From: Achromobacter marplatensis
Lineage (GTDB): Bacteria > Pseudomonadota > Gammaproteobacteria > Burkholderiales > Burkholderiaceae_B
DNA length: 64,000 nt
Direction: 5' to 3'
Assembly: GCF_002209535.1 (NCBI RefSeq)
Contig: NZ_NJIG01000021.1
Location: 18,316-82,315, forward strand
Below the pieces are notes generated by a model that worked only from the letters and a program-made list of their open reading frames with translations, was not told the origin of the DNA and did no database searches. Both the position numbers and the translations under genes were made by a program. Shown in pieces: positions 24,823 through 33,830 of this stretch (position 1 is its first letter; every line of letters begins with the position of its first letter).

Positions 24823-26511
24823 CTAGGCCAGCGTGGCCGGCGCGCCCTGGCGCCAGCGCTCGACGGCTTCCACCGCCTGTTCGGGGCTGCCGAAAATCTT
24901 GTCGCGGCCGATCTTCTTGACGAGCCCCGAACGTTCCAGCGCCATGCGGAACTGGCCGTGGCCGCCCGCGACCAGCAACGTGATGCCGCGATCGTCCAGT
25001 TCGCGCTTGAGCTCGTACAGCGCTTCGACCGCATCGGCGTCGGCCTGCGTCATTGCTTCGGCGTCCAGCACGAACCATTGCGCGTCCTTCGCCTGGTTCA
25101 TGACCTCGCGGGCGCGGCGGCGAAAGGCGTCGGCATTAAAGAACCAGACCGACGATTCGAACAGCCAGACGACGATGCCCGGCACCGGTTGCGCGTCGGG
25201 ATTCAGATGCAGCTTGCCCAGCACCGATTCCCCCGGCAGCCGGCCCAGCAGCGCATCGCGCGGGTTGCCCGACACGTACATGGCGTACAGCAGCGTCGCG
25301 CCCACCGACACGGCCACACCCTGGAGCACGCCGAACCCCACCACGCCCACCGCGGCCAGGATCCCGAACGCCAGTTCGATCCGTGAAATGCGCGCCAGCC
25401 GCATGAAGGCCTTGGCGTCGAACAGGCTGGCGGCCGCCAGCAGCAGAATGGCCGACAGCACCGCCTGCGGCAGCCAGTACAAGGGCGCGCTCAGCAGCCC
25501 CACCACGATCGCCAGCGCGACCGCCGCGCTGACGCTGACCAGCGGCGACGAACCGCCGGCGACGAGCCCCACCGCGGTCCGCGAATCCGCGCCCGTCACG
25601 ACAAAGCCCTGGAACAGGCCCGCCGCCACGTTGGCCGCGCCAAAGCCGACCAGCTCGCGGTTGGGATCGACGTGTTCGCCCGTGCGCGCGGCGAAGCTGC
25701 GCGCGGTCACGATGCCGCTGGAAAAGCTCACCACCAGCACGCCCGCCGCGCCCAGCAGGATGCTGTCCACCCCTTCCAGCCGCACGGGCAGACTGAGCCC
25801 CGGCAGGCCGGCCGGCACCTCGCCCACGACAGCGATGCCCAGATTGGGGAAATCGAAGATCCATGACAGCAAGCAGCCGCCGACGACGAGCAGGATAGGG
25901 CCGGGCCAGGTGGGCCGCCAGCGCTTGACCGCCACCAACAGCAAACATGAGGCCAGCCCCAGGCACAGGGTCGGGATCTGGATTTCGGGAAGGCGGCGGC
26001 CGAGCTCCAGGAAGGGATGGATCAGCCCACTGTTACGCAGCCCTACCCCCGTCAGGCCGCTCAACTGCGACAGCGCCAGCGTGATCGCCACGCCCGCCAT
26101 GTAGCCGATCAGCACCGGCCGCGACAACAGATTGGCCAACACGCCCAGCCGCAGCACCCGGGCAATCAGGCACCCCACGCCCACCGTCAGCGCGATGCCC
26201 GTCGCGGCGACCAGCCGGTCTTCGGGCGAGGTCAGCGCCATACCGCTCAGGGTGGCGGCGATCAGCGTGCAGGTGGCGGTATCCGGCCCCACGATCAGCG
26301 TTCGCGACGAACCGAACAGCGCGTAGCCCAGCATGCCGGCAATGGCGGCCCACAGCCCCGCGACGGGCGGCACGCCCATCATTGCCGCGTAGGCCAGGCC
26401 CACGGGCAAGGCCACCGCCGCCACGCTCAGCCCGGCCAAGACGTCGCGCCGCGCCGACTCGCGGGTGATGCCGCGGAAGTTATTCAGGCCAGGGAAAAGA
26501 CGTAGATTCAT
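24823..26511 (-). CDS. SulP-family anion permease with C-terminal STAS domain
   Basis: A 562-residue inner-membrane transporter. Residues about 20-430 hold roughly a dozen hydrophobic segments with the SulP signatures DVLAGLSVAAVALPVGLAYA and GLWAAIAGMLGYALFGSSRTLIVGPDTAT. Residues about 445-550 form a STAS domain (VWLFESSVWFFNADAFRRR, WFVLDAEAMTQADADAVEAL). Members carry sulfate, bicarbonate or dicarboxylates; the substrate is not clear here. It is convergent with fabI, with only 17 bp between stops, and divergent from the second Bug receptor. Confidence 0.9.
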   Translation of the reverse strand: MNLRLFPGLNNFRGITRESARRDVLAGLSVAAVALPVGLAYAAMMGVPPVAGLWAAIAGMLGYALFGSSRTLIVGPDTATCTLIAATLSGMALTSPEDRLVAATGIALTVGVGCLIARVLRLGVLANLLSRPVLIGYMAGVAITLALSQLSGLTGVGLRNSGLIHPFLELGRRLPEIQIPTLCLGLASCLLLVAVKRWRPTWPGPILLVVGGCLLSWIFDFPNLGIAVVGEVPAGLPGLSLPVRLEGVDSILLGAAGVLVVSFSSGIVTARSFAARTGEHVDPNRELVGFGAANVAAGLFQGFVVTGADSRTAVGLVAGGSSPLVSVSAAVALAIVVGLLSAPLYWLPQAVLSAILLLAAASLFDAKAFMRLARISRIELAFGILAAVGVVGFGVLQGVAVSVGATLLYAMYVSGNPRDALLGRLPGESVLGKLHLNPDAQPVPGIVVWLFESSVWFFNADAFRRRAREVMNQAKDAQWFVLDAEAMTQADADAVEALYELKRELDDRGITLLVAGGHGQFRMALERSGLVKKIGRDKIFGSPEQAVEAVERWRQGAPATLA

Positions 26512-26620
26512 GGTGCTGCAAACCGACCTGATAGAAGGATTTCCGCACTGTGCGGGAAGTCAGGCAAGCCTACACCAAGGCCGGGCGCCCGAAACCGTCC
26601 TGGATCAAATGCAGGCGCTT

Positions 26621-26641
26621 TTCATTCCTTTTAGGAATGAA
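26621..26641. promoter_or_regulatory. Palindrome in the sulP / Bug-receptor divergent region
   Basis: TTCATTCC-TTTTA-GGAATGAA is a perfect 8-bp dyad with a 5-base spacer, in the AT-rich part of the 284-bp divergent intergenic region. It could be an operator for a dimeric regulator of one or both genes. No regulator gene is adjacent. Confidence 0.4.
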
Positions 26642-26795
26642 GATTGGTGATTATTTATCCCTTTTGTGGGGGCAGCAGATTGCGTAGAGTCCCCGGGATA
26701 AGAAAAGCGGCCCCGCGCCGCGCCTATACACCGACACGGCCCGCCGCCGCGCCCCCTGCGACGCGGATTCAAGGGCCGGCACTCCTGGAGACTCC

Positions 26796-27779
26796 ATGTC
26801 CTTCGCCTTCCTGCGGCGCGCCAGCCGCGCGCTCGTCCTGGCCGCGCTTGCCGCCGGCATCGCCCCCGCCGTCCACGCGCAATCCTATCCGGAGCGCCCC
26901 ATCAAGCTGGTCGTGCCGTGGCCCCCCGGAGGCGCGACGGACGCGCTGGGCCGGCTGCTGGCGCAGCGCCTGACCGACCGCCTGGGCCAGACCGTGATCG
27001 TGGACAACAAGGCCGGTGCGGGCGGCAATATCGGCACGGCGGCCTTCGTTCGGGAAAAGGCCGACGGCTACACACTGCTGATGGCCACCAGTTCCACCAA
27101 TGCCGCCAATCCGCACCTGTATTCGCGTCTGGGCTTCGACGCCGCGAAAGACTTTGCGCCGGTCGCTTTCGTGGCTGAAATCCCGAACATCCTGGAAGTG
27201 CCGAAGCAGTCACCCTTCAAGTCAGTGGCGGACCTGGTGGCCGCCGCAAAGGCCGAGCCCGGCAAACTGAACTACGGCTCGGGCGGCGTGGGCTCGTCGC
27301 AGCATCTGGCAGGCGCGATGTTCAAGTACCTGACGGGCGCGGATGTGCTGCACATCCCGTACAAGGGCAGCGGCCCCGCCGTATCCGATCTGTTGGCGGG
27401 CCAGGTGGACATGATGCTGGACACCGGGTCGCTCGCCCAGGTTCAGGCCGGCGCCCTGCGCGCGTTGGCAGTGGCCGCGCGCCAGCGCCTGCCGGCCCTG
27501 CCGGATGTCCCCACGTTCGACGAAGCCGGCGTGCCCAAGATGTACGCGTCGGCCTGGTACGGCATCGTCGCGCCCGCCGGTACGCCAGCCGATGTGGTGC
27601 AGCGGCTGAACAAGGAAGTCAACGCGGTCACGGCCACGCCGGAAGTGAAGCAGCGCATGGAAAGCATGGGCGCACTGGTGCCGGCCGGGCAATCGCCGGA
27701 GGAATTCAGCACGTTCATTCAGTCTGAAATTGCGCGGTATGCAGAGATCGTGAAGATCTCGGGCGCCAAAATGGAATAA
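26796..27779 (+). CDS. Tripartite tricarboxylate transporter (Bug/TctC) substrate-binding protein
   Basis: A 327-residue Bug-family receptor. A signal peptide (about residues 1-28, ending AVHA before QSYPERPIK) is followed by LVVPWPPGGATDALGR, NKAGAGGNIGTAAF, YGSGGVGSSQHLAGAMFKYLTG and HIPYKGSGPAVSDLLAG, the usual ligand-loop signatures. CTGGAGA precedes ATG 26796. It has no TctAB partner nearby and is a second orphan receptor in this window. The ligand is unknown. A nested inverted-repeat element follows its stop. Confidence 0.92.
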   Translation: MSFAFLRRASRALVLAALAAGIAPAVHAQSYPERPIKLVVPWPPGGATDALGRLLAQRLTDRLGQTVIVDNKAGAGGNIGTAAFVREKADGYTLLMATSSTNAANPHLYSRLGFDAAKDFAPVAFVAEIPNILEVPKQSPFKSVADLVAAAKAEPGKLNYGSGGVGSSQHLAGAMFKYLTGADVLHIPYKGSGPAVSDLLAGQVDMMLDTGSLAQVQAGALRALAVAARQRLPALPDVPTFDEAGVPKMYASAWYGIVAPAGTPADVVQRLNKEVNAVTATPEVKQRMESMGALVPAGQSPEEFSTFIQSEIARYAEIVKISGAKME

Positions 27780-27802
27780 GGGAACCGCAAACAGCGGCCA
27801 TC

Positions 27803-27981
27803 GTAGGATGGGTGCAGCGCGAGACGCTGCCAAAAAAACACGACGGCAAACCGCGCGAAACCCATCAAGCGGCATTGAATTTCTGGCTGAATCAGCCATA
27901 CATGCAACCGTTGCTTGATGGGTTTCGCGCGTGTTACGTCAGCGCCCTTGTCGCGGAGGTCTCGCGCTACACCCATCCTAC
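27803..27981. repeat. Nested inverted-repeat (MITE/REP-like) element
   Basis: The outer arms are 23 bp (27803-27825, GTAGGATGGGTGCAGCGCGA...) and match the inverted copy at 27959-27981 at 22 of 23 positions. The inner arms (27853-27870 and 27913-27930, GCGCGAAACCCATCAAGC) are perfect 18-bp complements. The centre carries a small TGGCTGA/TCAGCCA hairpin. No coding sequence is evident. The GGATGGGT...ACCCATC core resembles a widely dispersed repeat of proteobacterial genomes. It lies between the Bug gene and the 3' end of pgk and could also end transcription from both sides. Confidence 0.75.
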
Positions 27982-28003
27982 CGGATGTCGCGCGAGCTGC
28001 GCA

Positions 28004-29197
28004 TCAGGAGACTCGGGCTTCCAGCACGGCCACCGCCGGCAGGGTCTTGCCTTCCAGGAACTCCAGGAACGCGCCGCCGCCGGTCGAGATGTAGCCGACC
28101 TGTTCACCGATGCCGTACTTGGCGATGGCGGCCAATGTATCGCCGCCGCCGGCGATCGAAAAGCCTTCCGATTCCGCGATGGCGCGCGCCACCACTTCGG
28201 TGCCGTTGGCGAACTGGTCGAACTCGAACACCCCCACGGGGCCGTTCCAGACGATGGTGCCCGCCTTCTTCAGGATCTCGGCCAGCTGCGCCGCGGTCTG
28301 CGGGCCGATGTCCAGGATCATGTCGTCGTCGGCCACGTCGGTGGCCGCCTTGACGGTGGCTTCGGCATCCGCGCCGAACGACTTGGCGCACACCACGTCA
28401 ACCGGAATCGGCACGGCCGCGCCGCGCTGCTTCATGATGTCGATCACGGCGCGCGCCTGCTCGACCTGGTCGGGTTCGGCCAGCGACTTGCCGATGGACA
28501 AGCCCGCGGCCAGCATGAACGTGTTGGCGATGCCGCCACCCACCACCAACTGGTCGACCTTGTCGGCCAGCGATTGCAGGATGGACAGCTTGGTCGACAC
28601 CTTGGAGCCGCCCACGATGGCGACCAGCGGGCGCTTGGGTTCGTGCAGCGCACGGCCCAGGGCGTCCAGTTCGGCTTCCAGCAAGGGGCCGGCGCAGGCC
28701 ACGGGCGCGAAGCGGGCGATGCCGTGGGTGGTGGCTTCGGCGCGGTGAGCGGTGCCGAACGCGTCGTTGACGTACACGTCGCACAGCGCAGCCATTTTCT
28801 TGGCCAGCGCTTCATCGTCTTTCTTTTCGCCGACGTTCACGCGGCAGTTTTCCAGCAGCACGACCTGGCCGTGATCGACCTGGACGCCGTCGACCCAGTC
28901 GCGCACCAGCTGGACGGGCATGCCCAGCAGTTCGGACAGGCGCTGGCCGACCTTGGCCAGCGAATCGGCCTCGGTCAGCACGCCTTCTTTCGGGCGGCCC
29001 AGGTGGGACGTGACCATCACGGCGGCGCCGGCGTCCAGCGCCAGGCGAATGCCGGGCACCGAGGCGCGGATCCGCGTGTCTTCGGAGATGCGGCCGGCGT
29101 CATCGAACGGCACGTTCAAGTCGGCGCGGATGAACACGCGCTTGCCGGACAGGGCGCCGGATTTCGCCAGCGCGGACAGGGTATTGACCTTGGACAT
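28004..29197 (-). CDS. pgk: Phosphoglycerate kinase
   Basis: A 397-residue glycolytic and Calvin-cycle enzyme that transfers phosphate between 1,3-bisphosphoglycerate and ADP. It shows SGKRVFIRADLNVPFDD, VMVTSHLGRPKEG, VAIVGGSKVSTKLSIL and the C-terminal SIAGGGDTLAAI and STGGGAFLEFLEGKTLPAV. ATG 29197 (MSKVNTLS) is favoured by AGGA upstream and family length; a longer frame adds 14 atypical residues. It is the last gene of tkt-gap-pgk on the minus strand. Confidence 0.96.
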   Translation of the reverse strand: MSKVNTLSALAKSGALSGKRVFIRADLNVPFDDAGRISEDTRIRASVPGIRLALDAGAAVMVTSHLGRPKEGVLTEADSLAKVGQRLSELLGMPVQLVRDWVDGVQVDHGQVVLLENCRVNVGEKKDDEALAKKMAALCDVYVNDAFGTAHRAEATTHGIARFAPVACAGPLLEAELDALGRALHEPKRPLVAIVGGSKVSTKLSILQSLADKVDQLVVGGGIANTFMLAAGLSIGKSLAEPDQVEQARAVIDIMKQRGAAVPIPVDVVCAKSFGADAEATVKAATDVADDDMILDIGPQTAAQLAEILKKAGTIVWNGPVGVFEFDQFANGTEVVARAIAESEGFSIAGGGDTLAAIAKYGIGEQVGYISTGGGAFLEFLEGKTLPAVAVLEARVS

Positions 29198-29225
29198 TTT
29201 TGAATTCCTACGATGGGCGAACAAA

Positions 29226-29271
29226 GGGGACGAACCCATTTTCCGCCTTCGCGGAAAACAAATCCGTCCCC
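29226..29271 (-). other. Hairpin in the gap-pgk intergenic region
   Basis: The inner stem TTTTCCGC-CTTC-GCGGAAAA (29239-29258) is perfect with a tetraloop. Outer flanks GGGGACG (29226-29232) and CGTCCCC (29265-29271) are also complementary. This may set a processing or stability step between gap and pgk messages, or act as an attenuator. Confidence 0.5.
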
Positions 29272-29290
29272 TGTGGACTGACCGTGTTGC

Positions 29291-30301
29291 TTACTTGGCC
29301 GACATCAGCGCGACGGTGGTGTCGAGCATGCGGTTCGAGAAGCCCCACTCGTTGTCGTACCAGGACGAAACCTTGACCAGACGACCCGAAACCTTGGTCA
29401 GCGACGCGTCAACGGTGCTGGAGGCCGGGTTGTGGTTGTAGTCCACCGAGACGAGCGGTTCGGTGTTGTAGTCCAGGATGCCCTTCAGTTCGCCTTCCGA
29501 AGCGGCCTTCAGGATGCTGTTCACTTCTTCGGCGGTCGTGTCGCGGCTGGCCACGAACGACAGGTCGACCAGCGACACGTTGATGGTCGGGACGCGGATG
29601 GCGTAGCCGTCCAGCTTGCCGTTGAGTTCCGGCAGCACCAGGCCCACGGCAGCGGCAGCGCCGGTCTTCGTGGGGATCATGCTCATCGTGGCCGAACGCG
29701 CGCGGCGCAGGTCTTCGTGGTAGACGTCGGTCAGGACCTGGTCGTTGGTGTAGGCGTGAACGGTCGTCATCAGGCCGTTTTCCAGGCCCAGCTTGTCGTT
29801 CAGCGGCTTGACCAGCGGGGCCAGGCAGTTGGTGGTGCACGATGCGTTCGAGATGACCGTGTCGGTCGCCTTCAGCACGCCATGGTTCACGCCGAACACG
29901 ATGGTGGCGTCCACATCCTTGCCGCCGGGGGCCGAGATGATGACTTTCTTGGCGCCGCCCTTGATGTGCGCGCCGGCCTTTTCCTTGGTCGTGAAGAAGC
30001 CCGTGCATTCCAGCACGACGTCGACCTTCAGTTCGCCCCAGGGCAGTTCAGCCGGGTTGCGGTTGGCCAGCACGCGGATCTTGTCGCCGTTGACGACCAT
30101 GAAGTCGCCGTCGACTTCGACGGTGCCCGGGAACTTGCCATGGGCCGTGTCGTAGCGCGTCAGGTGCGCGTTCGTCTTGGGATCGCCCAAGTCGTTGATG
30201 GCGACGATTTCGATATCGTGCTTCTTGCCACCTTCATAGTGGGCACGCAGGATGTTGCGGCCGATGCGACCGTAACCGTTGATGGCGACGCGAATGGTCA
30301 T
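29291..30301 (-). CDS. gap: Glyceraldehyde-3-phosphate dehydrogenase, type I
   Basis: A 336-residue NAD(P)-dependent enzyme. The Rossmann start is IRVAINGYGRIGRNILRAHYEGG, the catalytic cysteine lies in SNASCTTNCLAPLVK, and NVSLVDLSFVASRDTTAEEVN and SWYDNEWGFSNRMLD close the catalytic domain. It oxidises glyceraldehyde 3-phosphate in glycolysis, with the reverse in gluconeogenesis. It lies 15 bp downstream of tkt, so the two are one transcription unit. Confidence 0.96.
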   Translation of the reverse strand: MTIRVAINGYGRIGRNILRAHYEGGKKHDIEIVAINDLGDPKTNAHLTRYDTAHGKFPGTVEVDGDFMVVNGDKIRVLANRNPAELPWGELKVDVVLECTGFFTTKEKAGAHIKGGAKKVIISAPGGKDVDATIVFGVNHGVLKATDTVISNASCTTNCLAPLVKPLNDKLGLENGLMTTVHAYTNDQVLTDVYHEDLRRARSATMSMIPTKTGAAAAVGLVLPELNGKLDGYAIRVPTINVSLVDLSFVASRDTTAEEVNSILKAASEGELKGILDYNTEPLVSVDYNHNPASSTVDASLTKVSGRLVKVSSWYDNEWGFSNRMLDTTVALMSAK

Positions 30302-30316
30302 GACTAAGCTCCTTTT

Positions 30317-32353
30317 TTACAAAACCTGTTTGACGGTCTCGGCCACCTTGTCGGCGGTCAGCCCGAAGAACTTGAACAGCGCGCCGGCCGGAGCGGACTC
30401 GCCGTAGCGGTCGATACCGACCACGGCGCCTTCCAGGCCCACGTACTTGTGCCAGAAGGCGGTAACACCGGCTTCCACCGCCACGCGCGGCAGGCCCTTG
30501 GGCAGCACGGATTGCTTCCAGGCGGCGTCCTGGCGGTCGAACACGTCGGTGCTGGGCATGGAGACCACGCGCACGGCGACGCCTTCCTTGGCCAGTTGCG
30601 CCTGCGCGTCCAGCGCAATGGCGACTTCCGAGCCGGTGGCGATGATGACGGCGAGGGCGCCTTCAGCGTCGCGCAGCACGTAGCCGCCACGGGCGATGGC
30701 GTCCACCGTCGCCGCGTCGCGCGGCACGAACGGCAGGTTCTGGCGCGACAGCAACAGCGCCGTCGGGCCGCCGTCATGCACGTCCATGCCGATGCTGGGG
30801 GGGCGCGTCACGGCAGCGTTCCAGGCCACGGCGGTTTCAGCCGTATCGCAAGGACGCCACAAGGACAGGTTGGGGATCAGACGCAGGCTGGCGGCGTGCT
30901 CGATGGATTGGTGGGTCGGGCCGTCTTCGCCCAGGCCGATCGAATCGTGGGTGAACACGTGCACGACGCGCTGCTTCATCAGCGCGGCCATGCGAATGGC
31001 GTTGCGCGAGTAGTCCGAGAACGTCAGGAACGTGCCGCCGAACGGCAGGTAGCCGCCGTGCAGGGCCACGCCGTTCATGATCGCGGCCATGCCGAATTCG
31101 CGCACGCCGTAGTTGATGTGGCGGCCGAACTGCATGCCCTTGTCACCGGCGCGGACGGCGGCGACGCCCTTCCAGTCGGTGAAGTTCGAACCAGTCAGGT
31201 CGGCCGAGCCGCCCAGCATTTCCGGCAGCACCGGCGCCAGCGCGGCGATGGCGAACTGCGAGGCCTTGCGGGTGGCGACGGTTTCGGCCTTTTCCAGGGT
31301 CGAAGCCAGGAACGCCTTGAACTGGTCGGCGTAGCCCTCGGGCATGTCGCCCTTCATGCGGCGCGTGAACTCAGCGGCTTCAGCCGGGAATTCGGCGGCA
31401 TAGGCGTTGAACGCGGATTGCCATTCGGCCTGGGCCGAGGCGCCCGACTTGCGGCCGTCCCAGCCGTCGTAGACGTCTTGCGGAATCTGGAAGGGTTCCG
31501 CCGACCAGCCCAGCGCGGCGCGCGTGGCGGCGATTTCGTCCTTGCCCAGCGGCGCGCCGTGCACGTTGTGCGTACCGGCCATGTTGGGCGAACCCTTGCC
31601 GATCACGGTGCGGCAGATGACCAGCGTCGGCTTTTCCGATTGCGAGCGCGCGGCCTTGATGGCGGCATCCACGGCGGCAACATCGTGGCCGTCGACGCCA
31701 CGGATCACGTTCCAGCCGTAGCCTTCGAAGCGCTTGGCGGTGTCGTCGGCGAACCAGTGTTCGACGTGGCCGTCGATGGAGATGCCGTTGTCGTCATACA
31801 GCACGACCAGCTTCCCGAGCTTGAGCGTGCCGGCCAGCGAGCACACTTCGTGCGAGATGCCTTCCATCAGGCAGCCGTCGCCGGTGAAGGCGTAGGTGTG
31901 GTGGTCGACGATGGTGTGGCCGGGTTTGTTGAATTCAGCAGCCAGCAGCGCTTCGGCCAACGCCATGCCCACGGCATTGCCCAGGCCCTGGCCCAGCGGG
32001 CCGGTGGTCGTTTCCACGCCCGGGGTGATGCCCACTTCGGGGTGGCCCGGCGTCTTGGAATGCAGTTGGCGGAAGTTCTTCAGTTCTTCGATCGGCAGAT
32101 CGTAGCCCGTCAGGTGCAGCAAGGCGTAGATCAGCATCGAGCCGTGGCCGTTGGACAGCACGAAGCGGTCGCGGTTGGCCCAGGCGGGATCCTTCGGGTT
32201 GTGGCGCAGGTTGCCCGTCCACAAGGCCTGGGCGATTTCCGCCATGCCCATGGGAGCACCCGGATGCCCGGAGTTCGCTTGTTGCACGGCGTCCATCGCG
32301 AGGGCGCGGATGGCATCCGCCAAGGCAAGTTTAGGGGCGGTCGGATTGCTCAT
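30317..32353 (-). CDS. tkt: Transketolase
   Basis: A 678-residue thiamine-diphosphate enzyme of the pentose phosphate pathway that moves two-carbon units between sugar phosphates. Landmarks are DAVQQANSGHPGAPMGMAEIAQALW, the ThDP motif FTGDGCLMEGISHEVCSLAG with DDNGISIDG, TFLTFSDYSRNAIRMAALM and FTHDSIGLGEDGPTHQSIEH. It is the first gene of tkt-gap-pgk and has a promoter candidate about 36 bp upstream. Confidence 0.96.
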   Translation of the reverse strand: MSNPTAPKLALADAIRALAMDAVQQANSGHPGAPMGMAEIAQALWTGNLRHNPKDPAWANRDRFVLSNGHGSMLIYALLHLTGYDLPIEELKNFRQLHSKTPGHPEVGITPGVETTTGPLGQGLGNAVGMALAEALLAAEFNKPGHTIVDHHTYAFTGDGCLMEGISHEVCSLAGTLKLGKLVVLYDDNGISIDGHVEHWFADDTAKRFEGYGWNVIRGVDGHDVAAVDAAIKAARSQSEKPTLVICRTVIGKGSPNMAGTHNVHGAPLGKDEIAATRAALGWSAEPFQIPQDVYDGWDGRKSGASAQAEWQSAFNAYAAEFPAEAAEFTRRMKGDMPEGYADQFKAFLASTLEKAETVATRKASQFAIAALAPVLPEMLGGSADLTGSNFTDWKGVAAVRAGDKGMQFGRHINYGVREFGMAAIMNGVALHGGYLPFGGTFLTFSDYSRNAIRMAALMKQRVVHVFTHDSIGLGEDGPTHQSIEHAASLRLIPNLSLWRPCDTAETAVAWNAAVTRPPSIGMDVHDGGPTALLLSRQNLPFVPRDAATVDAIARGGYVLRDAEGALAVIIATGSEVAIALDAQAQLAKEGVAVRVVSMPSTDVFDRQDAAWKQSVLPKGLPRVAVEAGVTAFWHKYVGLEGAVVGIDRYGESAPAGALFKFFGLTADKVAETVKQVL

Positions 32354-32388
32354 TCGGAAGGCTCTTTGAAGCTGGCACGCCCACAGGG

Positions 32389-32418
32389 AATATAGGGGCC
32401 AGTTGAGTAGGTTGCGAA
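32389..32418 (-). promoter_or_regulatory. Sigma-70-like promoter for tkt-gap-pgk
   Basis: On the minus strand TTCGCA and TATATT are separated by 18 bases, putting the start of transcription about 30 bases before the tkt ATG. The -10 is strong and the -35 matches 4 of 6. Confidence 0.45.
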
Positions 32419-32580
32419 GCAGACGATTTTAGCATCAGGGGATTTCCCTCACGCCATCGCCCTTAAGCTTGATGTAAACAGGCGTTTCCCGCGCAGGATG
32501 TCAGCGTAACTCCCACAATTGCGGGAAAGGGGTCCGACATTCAGGATAAAGCCCTGACTTTAGCTCTGGAGCCTCCTAGT

Positions 32581-33003
32581 ATGAGCCTCATGCTCAATCT
32601 GACCATCCCTGTGGAAGGCATCATGGCTTTGCGTACCGCCCTTGGCGAAGAGCGGGCGATTGCCGTTGCGCGAGCGTTGGAACACGCGCAAATCAAGGGT
32701 GAAACCGAACTCGCCGCCAAGCTCCGCCAGGAATGGCGGAATGACCTGGCGGCAGCTGTGGCTCCGCTTGCTCGACGCGAAGAGGTCGCCGAAATCCGCA
32801 AACAGATCGCCCAATTGCCCAACCGCGAAGAACTCAAGCGCTTCGCCACCCACGAAGACCTGTCTGACCTGCGCGCTCACGTCCTGCGCCTGGATAAAAA
32901 AATGACGGTGGGCTTCCTGACCCTGCTGGGGCTCAACCTGGCGTCCAGCGCGCCCACGTTCTTTGAATGGGGGATCAAGGTGGTAGGCTACGCGCTCCGC
33001 TAA
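32581..33003 (+). CDS. Hypothetical protein with coiled coil and C-terminal membrane helix
   Basis: I do not recognise this 140-residue protein. Residues about 15-110 look wholly helical and charged (EERAIAVARALEHAQIKGETELAAKLRQEW, REEVAEIRKQIAQL, REELKRFATHEDLSDLRAHVLRLDKKM), consistent with a coiled coil. The last 30 residues are hydrophobic (VGFLTLLGLNLASSAPTFF), suggesting a tail anchor. The layout recalls small DUF1640-like membrane coiled-coil proteins, without certainty. It lies 18 bp before rsmE and may be co-transcribed with it. Confidence 0.65.
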   Translation: MSLMLNLTIPVEGIMALRTALGEERAIAVARALEHAQIKGETELAAKLRQEWRNDLAAAVAPLARREEVAEIRKQIAQLPNREELKRFATHEDLSDLRAHVLRLDKKMTVGFLTLLGLNLASSAPTFFEWGIKVVGYALR

Positions 33004-33021
33004 CGCTTTTTGCGCCACCCC

Positions 33022-33753
33022 ATGTCCGCCCCCCGCTTTTTCTGCGACGCCCCGCTTGCCGCAGGCACCCGCATTGCCCTGCCGGAAGCTCTGGCGCACC
33101 ACGCCTTGCGTGTGTTGCGCCTGAAGGCCGGTGAATCCGTTATCCTGTTCAACGGCCAAGGCGGCGAATACCCCGCCGTGTTGGAGATCGACGGCAAGGC
33201 AGGCTTTGCCCAGCTGGGCGAATTCAATCCCCGCGAAGCCGAATTGGCCGGCCGCATCACGCTGGTCCAAGGCCTGCCTACCGGCGACAAGATGGACTGG
33301 GTGGTGGAAAAAGCCGTGGAACTGGGCGCCGCCCGCGTCAGCCCTATCGCGGCGCAGCGCAGCGTGCTGCAGTTGTCGGGCGCGCGGCTGGACAAGCGCG
33401 TGGCGCATTGGCAGCGCATCGCCCAATCCGCCGCGGAGCAATGCGGCCGCAACCGCTTGATGACGGTAGATGCGCCCCAATCGCTGGCCGATTGGCTGGC
33501 AGAGCCCGTGGATGGTCTGCGCCTGTTGTGCCACCCCGACGCAGCCGACGACCTGGCCGGCAAGCTTCGGGCCGAACCCGACGTGCAGGCGCTCAGCTTG
33601 ATGGTGGGCCCCGAAGGGGGATGGTCGGACAAGGAACTGGAGCAGGCCCGTCAGGCGGGCGTGCAAGCTGTGCACTTCGGCCCCCGGGTGCTGCGCACCG
33701 AAACCGCAGGATTGGCCCTGCTGTCGGCCGTCAGCGCGCTACGCGCCTGGTAG
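33022..33753 (+). CDS. rsmE: 16S rRNA (uracil(1498)-N(3))-methyltransferase RsmE
   Basis: A 243-residue SPOUT-fold enzyme that methylates U1498 of 16S rRNA with S-adenosylmethionine. It has HHALRVLRLKAGESVILFNGQGGEY (the PUA-like N-terminus), QGLPTGDKMDWVVEKAVELGAARVSPI, and the knot region LMVGPEGGWSDKELEQARQAG with LGPRVLRTETAGLALLSAVSAL-like ending (here FGPRVLRTETAGLAL). ATG 33022 gives the usual MSAPRFF start; a TTG four codons earlier is less likely. Confidence 0.95.
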   Translation: MSAPRFFCDAPLAAGTRIALPEALAHHALRVLRLKAGESVILFNGQGGEYPAVLEIDGKAGFAQLGEFNPREAELAGRITLVQGLPTGDKMDWVVEKAVELGAARVSPIAAQRSVLQLSGARLDKRVAHWQRIAQSAAEQCGRNRLMTVDAPQSLADWLAEPVDGLRLLCHPDAADDLAGKLRAEPDVQALSLMVGPEGGWSDKELEQARQAGVQAVHFGPRVLRTETAGLALLSAVSALRAW

Positions 33754-33830
33754 TGCCCACCCGCCGGGCAAAGCGCCCGGTGCGAGCCGCCGCCGGGCGT
33801 GCCCCAGTGGGTGCCCGGGCAGCGCTCAAT

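Noticed and set aside
26510..26650. A short plus-strand frame (about 46 codons) from the sulP start into the intergenic region
   Set aside because: It overlaps the likely operator palindrome and lacks a ribosome site and any recognisable motif.
30449..32395. A 648-codon open frame opposite tkt
   Set aside because: Antisense shadow of transketolase with atypical composition.
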